From Datisca glomerata (taxonomy: Eukaryota; Streptophyta; Magnoliopsida; Cucurbitales; Datiscaceae): 64,000 nucleotides of DNA. The position numbers and the translations under genes are program-made. The DNA is taken from NCBI GenBank assembly GCA_003255025.1, contig QANY01002371.1, forward strand, positions 1,178,001-1,242,000, read 5' to 3'. Positions 33,821 through 64,000 of this stretch are shown in pieces. Below the pieces are notes generated by a model. It made no database searches, had not been told where the DNA came from, and saw only the letters and a program-made list of their open reading frames with translations. Position 1 is the stretch's first letter. Every line of letters starts with the position of its first letter.

Positions 33821-36800
33821 AGGGGCCATTTGGTACGTGTTAAATAAGAATGCTGAGAAAGTTAAGTTACCGGGTAAGTTTAAGTGATAAAATTAGATAA
33901 CAAGATAATAAAATTATCATGTTTAGTTACTCATGGTTAAGTGAAAAAGTTGCTGGAAAAGTATGATTCTATTGTTTGATATATAGGAAACTTGAGTAAA
34001 GTTGTTCAAAAAGTTTATTAAAGTTGTTGGACAGTGTAATAAAACTATTTATTATTTATAGTTTTTTTATCAAGTTTTAATTTCTTGTCAATAATTATTT
34101 ATAGATTCAAGTACACACAATATTAGATATTATTAACATGTATTCTAATCGTTTAAACTTTATATTATGTATATATGAAGACTTTATTGTTGGAAACGCG
34201 GCACTCATGCGGCTAAAACGTGGGGTTTTTTTAAATTTATTAAAACACAGATCTTTTTATAAAAGAAAATAAACGCGACACAACGGTTTCAAGATAAAAC
34301 TTTTTATTGAAAAACTATTTTCAAACAAGATCTATAATATATTTATATATTAAATCTAAGACATACATTGATGAGAATCATATATCTCTTATAGCCTATA
34401 TCAAACATTCTCGCAAACCAACGATCCTGCGTTTAATAAACAACGGGCTTCGAGATCCACATCAAGATCTTTCAAGCCAATCCACAAACGCACTAAGATG
34501 TGTGTGGACATGTAGAATAATTCAAAGACATGTTTTCTATCTCTAGAGCACATAAGATCTAGAGATTTACTGAGAAAACTTAATTTAGTGAGACAATCCT
34601 CTAAGATAATATGATGATTATTCTTTGAGAGTTTTGACTAACTTTTAATCACAGAGAAAGTTCACAATGATAGTAATTGTGTTCTCAACACTCAACAAAT
34701 CCTGAAGTCATTAGTAATATCTATATATATTTTATAGGCTTATCAGATTTTTAGGGATATACACAAAATAATATTTGATCACCAAATTACCATTGTAATG
34801 AGACCCGCTACAATTTTGTGCATAACTACAGTGTCACACAGTACTAAAATTGTAGTGCACTAACACAGTGCCTCACGACACTACTGTAGTTCTGTGTGGC
34901 ACTACAGTACTGCATGCCCACTATTGTAGTGCCACATGGCACTACAATATTTCATGTCAATCTCTGATTCTCAATTAGTAATTGACACATGACGGTTACT
35001 GTGAATTAAATATTTATTGCAATTAGATAAAATCTCTATATCAGTTAATTCAAAATTAACTTATCTGAAGATCTCTATCAACTAGCTTATCTATTAGTTC
35101 ACAAATAACAGATTTAGTTAATTCAAATTTTGAATTATTATCTAATAATGATTTAACATTATCTAATTTCACAAATTAGATAAACCGTCTCACTTATCGA
35201 GAATTACAAAATTAATCGATATAATCATTTATATATGATTTCTAAAAGTTAATATAAATAATTTAATTAATTAACCATACATAATTATGTACTTGCCCTA
35301 GAAATATAATTCTTTTTGTAAGTTAGTCATTTTCTATTGTCCTGAAATATTCACACCATAAACTGTATAGTAAATATGTGAGTTGGAGACCATGAACCTA
35401 TAATCCGCTCCAATAAATCAAATTATTAATTAAACTCTTTAATTAAATAATCTTATTTATTAATTCCATTATTACTCCACTATAAATATGGAATTACACT
35501 CTTAGAGATTATAGAATGTATTTGCACAGTATTCTCGTGTAGTCCATTGATATAATCAGTTCATATAGTTCTATATTCCAATTATTAGTTCATAAATTAG
35601 AGCTGATCAAAATTACCGTTTTGCCCTTCTAATTATTTATTGATTCTTAAGTACCATTAATTCACTAGTGAATGTCTAATTTATAAAAATATTATAAATT
35701 TAAGCTTAATAACCATTCAGTTCCAGAATTAACACTTAAGGGAACCAATATACAATTCGTTGGAAAATCTTGTATTCTAAATTTTGAAAGATCATGTTTC
35801 TACCCATCCATATCACAGAATCTCCAAAACAAAAGTCACTAACCTGTTTTAACCTTAACGAGTAAATCAAAAGATCCAATAGACATGCGTAGGAGTTTAT
35901 GACTACTCAGGATTCAGAATGATCTACATATGATCATCAGATTGATGTGTATTAAATATTTATGATAAATTGTACGTTAATAAAGATCTTAATTCACATC
36001 GGTCATGTCATATATAATCTTATTATATAAAGTTCATTCACTATGATGCCTATCCATATCAATGATCCCGATCTAGATTACATGCATTCTTAATGCTTAG
36101 TGAACCGTACTAGCAACCATTCATTAAAGATTTCAAACTTTAATGTGTTGCTGACTATTTTATTCATTATCTATGATTTTAATCCTCTCGTACTGATACA
36201 AGATCATAGTCTCATTAATGAATATGAAATTTTCATATATTTATATAAATTATTCAAGAATAATTTAAAAGAACAATTATAAGAAAAATATAATTTTTAT
36301 TAAATTTTATATGAAAATGTCAATACACATGCTTTGAGGGTATTACCCCCAACATTTATCTATCCTTAATTCAAACTCAATATTTTATTTCATTCATTCC
36401 AATTAACATGTACATCTTAATCTCATGAGACGACCTCGAGAAAAGTTGGTGGACAGTTCATTCATGACATGGGTCGGATGGGACGAAAAAATCTCAAAAT
36501 TCGATATTTGGACCGTTTCGGTTCCACCAAGACTGGAACGGGATTCAACGGGATTCTAGGATTGAGAAATTTTACGATACTTTTGTGAGGCTTTGGTTTT
36601 GAAAAAAATAAATTTAAAAAATCAAGTAGGAATAATTGAAACAAATAATTATATTTTTATGAAAATTTGAAAAAGTAAAAATTATTTTGGAAAATGTGTA
36701 GATCTGTATTGTAAGGTGAGAACGTTATTTTGTAAAGTGGATATTTGTGGGAATGTGGTGGGGAAATTAATGTTGGATTCTTATTTTACCAGGTTAAATA

Positions 36801-36843
36801 TCTTTATCATGACAAATGAGAATATCGATATGAAACGCCCCCT
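33821..36843. mobile_element. TIR transposon (family copy 2) with nested solo LTR
   Basis: The ends are short inverted repeats: TAGGGGCCATTTGGTA on the left (from 33820) and, read inward on the other strand, TAGGGGGCGTTTCATA on the right (from 36844). Removing the nested LTR (34188-36354) leaves about 850 bp. Both sides match copy 1 at 18546-20315 in reverse orientation, for example GTTCCACCAAGACTGGAACGG here against CCAGTCTGGGTGGAAC there. No transposase is encoded. The TAGGGG ends suggest a hAT-like family. A clean 8-bp target duplication was not found, so the superfamily is uncertain. Confidence 0.75.
34188..36354. mobile_element. Solo LTR (2,167 bp) with 5-bp target duplication
   Basis: It starts TGTTGG and ends CCAACA, and is flanked by TTTAT on both sides (34183-34187 and 36355-36359). 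The host element resumes exactly at the junction, as comparison with copy 1 shows. No coding sequence is present. TATAAATA at 35481 may be the U3 TATA box. A 26-bp hairpin sequence lies at 34923-34948. The length suggests a long-LTR copia or gypsy family. The interior was lost by LTR-LTR recombination. Confidence 0.9.
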
Positions 36844-38921
36844 AGGGTTTTCAGTTTAAAGATTAAAAATAAAAATTGTTGAAGCTAAAACTAAAACTAA
36901 AAACTGCTAAAACTTAGGAAATTTAGTAGGATCACAATTGAAAAATCAGTAGGGTTAAAAATATAAAAAGTAAATTATAAAAAAGTCTCCATACTAAAAA
37001 TTAATGATTTTTAGTGGGATCATCTTGACATGTGGCTCCGTTCCTGTGTGACTATGGGCTCATTGGTATGTTTATTGGTTTGGTTTATAATAATGTAAGA
37101 ATGTTAGGTTATATTTTCTTGGGGTGGGTATGTTGGTAATTTGATGGTTACGTATCATGGCCAATTATGTAATTTTTGTGAGTTAAATATCAAATAATGT
37201 TGGTTATAAGGTATCGAATTATGTAGGTTAAGAACATGTGTCTCTTGTTATACCTATATCCTTGACAATTAGCACATTTAAGTGATATTTGTTTATAACT
37301 ACCTTGATAAGTGGCTCATCCTCTCCCTCCGATCTTTTCTTTGTCTAAGTGGCCTACAATGTTTGGTTCTTACTATTGGTGTGCAACAACATGTAAATTT
37401 ATTAAAGCCATTGTTCATGATTAGGGATTGACATGATGTCTGACGTGTTTTCCGGCATGTGTCTGCTATATATAGTGGATCAACATAATCCACCAACTCC
37501 TCTCGATTCTTTATAATACACATAATGCGACATGCCCATAAGGTATGCCCGTAAATTCCCAGCTCCTATATCCACATTTCCTATTTCTTAAATGCACAGA
37601 GAACTTTGCATCCCACATATGTTCCACCTTATATAATCCATCTCCTTCTTTGTGAGCAAGTGCAACTCATTGCTCCGTCCTAAGTCTCATTAACCTTCTT
37701 ACGAGTCCTAGAAAAATGGACACGTTTAATTTTCTAATCCCATCCCTTTTCTCTTGAAATATCTTCGTACACAATTTGTATAGTCATACACAATTCTAAA
37801 TAAAATACAACAAGATTGAGTAATTTTTAAGCTAAAAAATGGATGTCTTTAGTATCATATAAATATGATTATTTTATACTGAATAATGCTTCAATAATAT
37901 GTAACGTTGCTATGTAAAAAAATGTATTATTAGGACTTGTTAAACAATACGTCATAGGTGAGTATCTTGCATTTGGCTAGGAGTGTTCCCGGTTTGGTTC
38001 GGTTGACCTTTTTACAAAAAACGGTTTGACAATATTACTCAATCAAACCGAACTGCTCACGAAAAAAGACTGAACCAAACCGAAACCTTCGGTTCGACAT
38101 TTATAATAAGAAAAATAAAATTCGTTGAACATTTTCAAAGGATAATATCGGGAAAATAATATAAAACTAATTTTTTTCGGTTCGATATGAAATTATATAT
38201 AAAAATAAAAATAATAGGAAGTTAACGTTTCAGTTCGGTTTGATTAGGTTAAAAAACTGTTAAAATTTTGAACCAAACCGAAATATCAGTTTTTTAATTT
38301 TAACGAACTGATTTGAACCGAACTTAAATAACCGATCAAACCGGTCATTTTTGGTTTGAAATTTTCACACCTATTTTTGGCATTGCTTTATTTGACATCG
38401 TTTTTTATATAAAAAAACAACTTTGTAGTTCGCTTAAATAATATAAATCTTTTTTAAATTGATGTCCTTAACCTAAGTTTGAAGAAATTTCCCTTATTAT
38501 ACTTTGTAACTCTTTTTTATCGTAATTTTTGGATCGATCAGAACCATTTGTTTGCGATTTAACGGCCCGTTCATAACATTCGAGAATCAATTTCCAAAGT
38601 GAAGTGAGATCACCTCCTGATTGCATTCACCTTGAGCTGAATGCAAGAAAATTGCTCAGGTAGCTTAAAAAGTTTGTTAGTTTGTAGATTGATTTATCAA
38701 ATTAACTGCAGCTAAACTAAATTTCAAAGTTCGTAAATCTTTATAAAACCAAAAACTCAATTTGAACAAATCACAAATATATTGTGTTCAGTTTCAGTTG
38801 CATTGGAATTTTCTTATGGGTAAGCACTGTCAGACCAGTTCAGAGGAGCTGCTATTACAAGCACCCTGAACAGATCCAAGTAAAAGCATTCAAGCTCGAC
38901 AAAGCATCTTCATAGAGCGAG
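36844..38921. other. Intergenic region and probable promoter of the GTG gene
   Basis: No gene recognised. The last few hundred bases before 38922 should hold the promoter and 5' leader of the GTG gene. No TATA box was assigned. Confidence 0.5.
37978..38385. repeat. Foldback-like repeat rich in CGGTTTGGTTCGG
   Basis: The left end (AGGAGTGTTCCCGGTTTGG) and the right end (AAACCGGTC then TTTTCACACCTA) are roughly inverted copies, and AACCGAAC/GGTTCGG blocks recur in both orientations. Repeats of this type are common in eudicot genomes. No coding capacity. Confidence 0.6.

Positions 38922-64000
<25,079 letters not shown>

Noticed and set aside
37299..37523. 74-codon minus-strand frame
   Set aside because: No recognisable domain, biased composition, and no supporting context. 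Most likely a chance frame in spacer DNA.

Overview
This window is nuclear DNA of a flowering plant, almost certainly a eudicot. It holds two spliced plant genes with GT-AG introns, a tandem 5S rRNA-type array, and remnants of nearly every plant transposon class. The species cannot be named from the sequence. An 11-N gap lies at 43991-44001.

Layout. 1-4.4 kb: a decayed minus-strand Ty3/gypsy element of the Tat-like type (integrase, extra RNase H, RT, protease, gag read right to left), cut by the window edge. A short RT piece of a similar element lies on the opposite strand at 4.57-4.8 kb. 4.8-6.4 kb: AT-rich DNA with no gene. 6.43-8.45 kb: nine 5S rRNA-like units at a period of about 227 bp, nearly all sharing the same non-canonical box C region. 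8.45-9.69 kb: an element with long inverted ends and a GC-rich interior. 10.5-15.1 kb: a GROWTH-REGULATING FACTOR (GRF) transcription factor gene in four coding exons, with QLQ and WRC domains, FFD and TQL motifs and an intact miR396 site. 15.8-22.3 kb: a minus-strand L1-type LINE split by a DNA transposon. 23.5-25.4 kb: a broken Mutator-like (MULE) transposase. 25.4-28.1 kb: the 3' part of a minus-strand Ty1/copia element. 28.9-33.2 kb: two hAT-type transposase remnants. 33.8-36.8 kb: a second copy of the transposon that splits the LINE, here carrying a nested 2.17-kb solo LTR with a perfect 5-bp target duplication.

38.9-62.35 kb: a GTG1/GTG2 (GPHR/GPR89 family) membrane-protein gene. Twelve coding exons are visible and the last one or more lie beyond the window. 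Its introns are swollen by transposons: a TRIM-like element joined to a large inverted repeat of flanking intron DNA (intron 2), LINE scraps (introns 2 and 6), a gag-less copia in sense orientation (intron 7), and a nearly complete copia in antisense orientation (intron 11). All twelve exons keep one open frame despite this load.

The two host genes have no evident functional link. GRF is a miR396-controlled regulator of organ growth. GTG is an endomembrane channel-like protein reported to act in pH control, growth and ABA-related responses. The most unusual items are the box-C-variant 5S array, the TRIM/inverted-repeat structure inside the GTG gene, the paired TIR elements with a nested solo LTR, and the GRF uORF that overlaps the main start codon.
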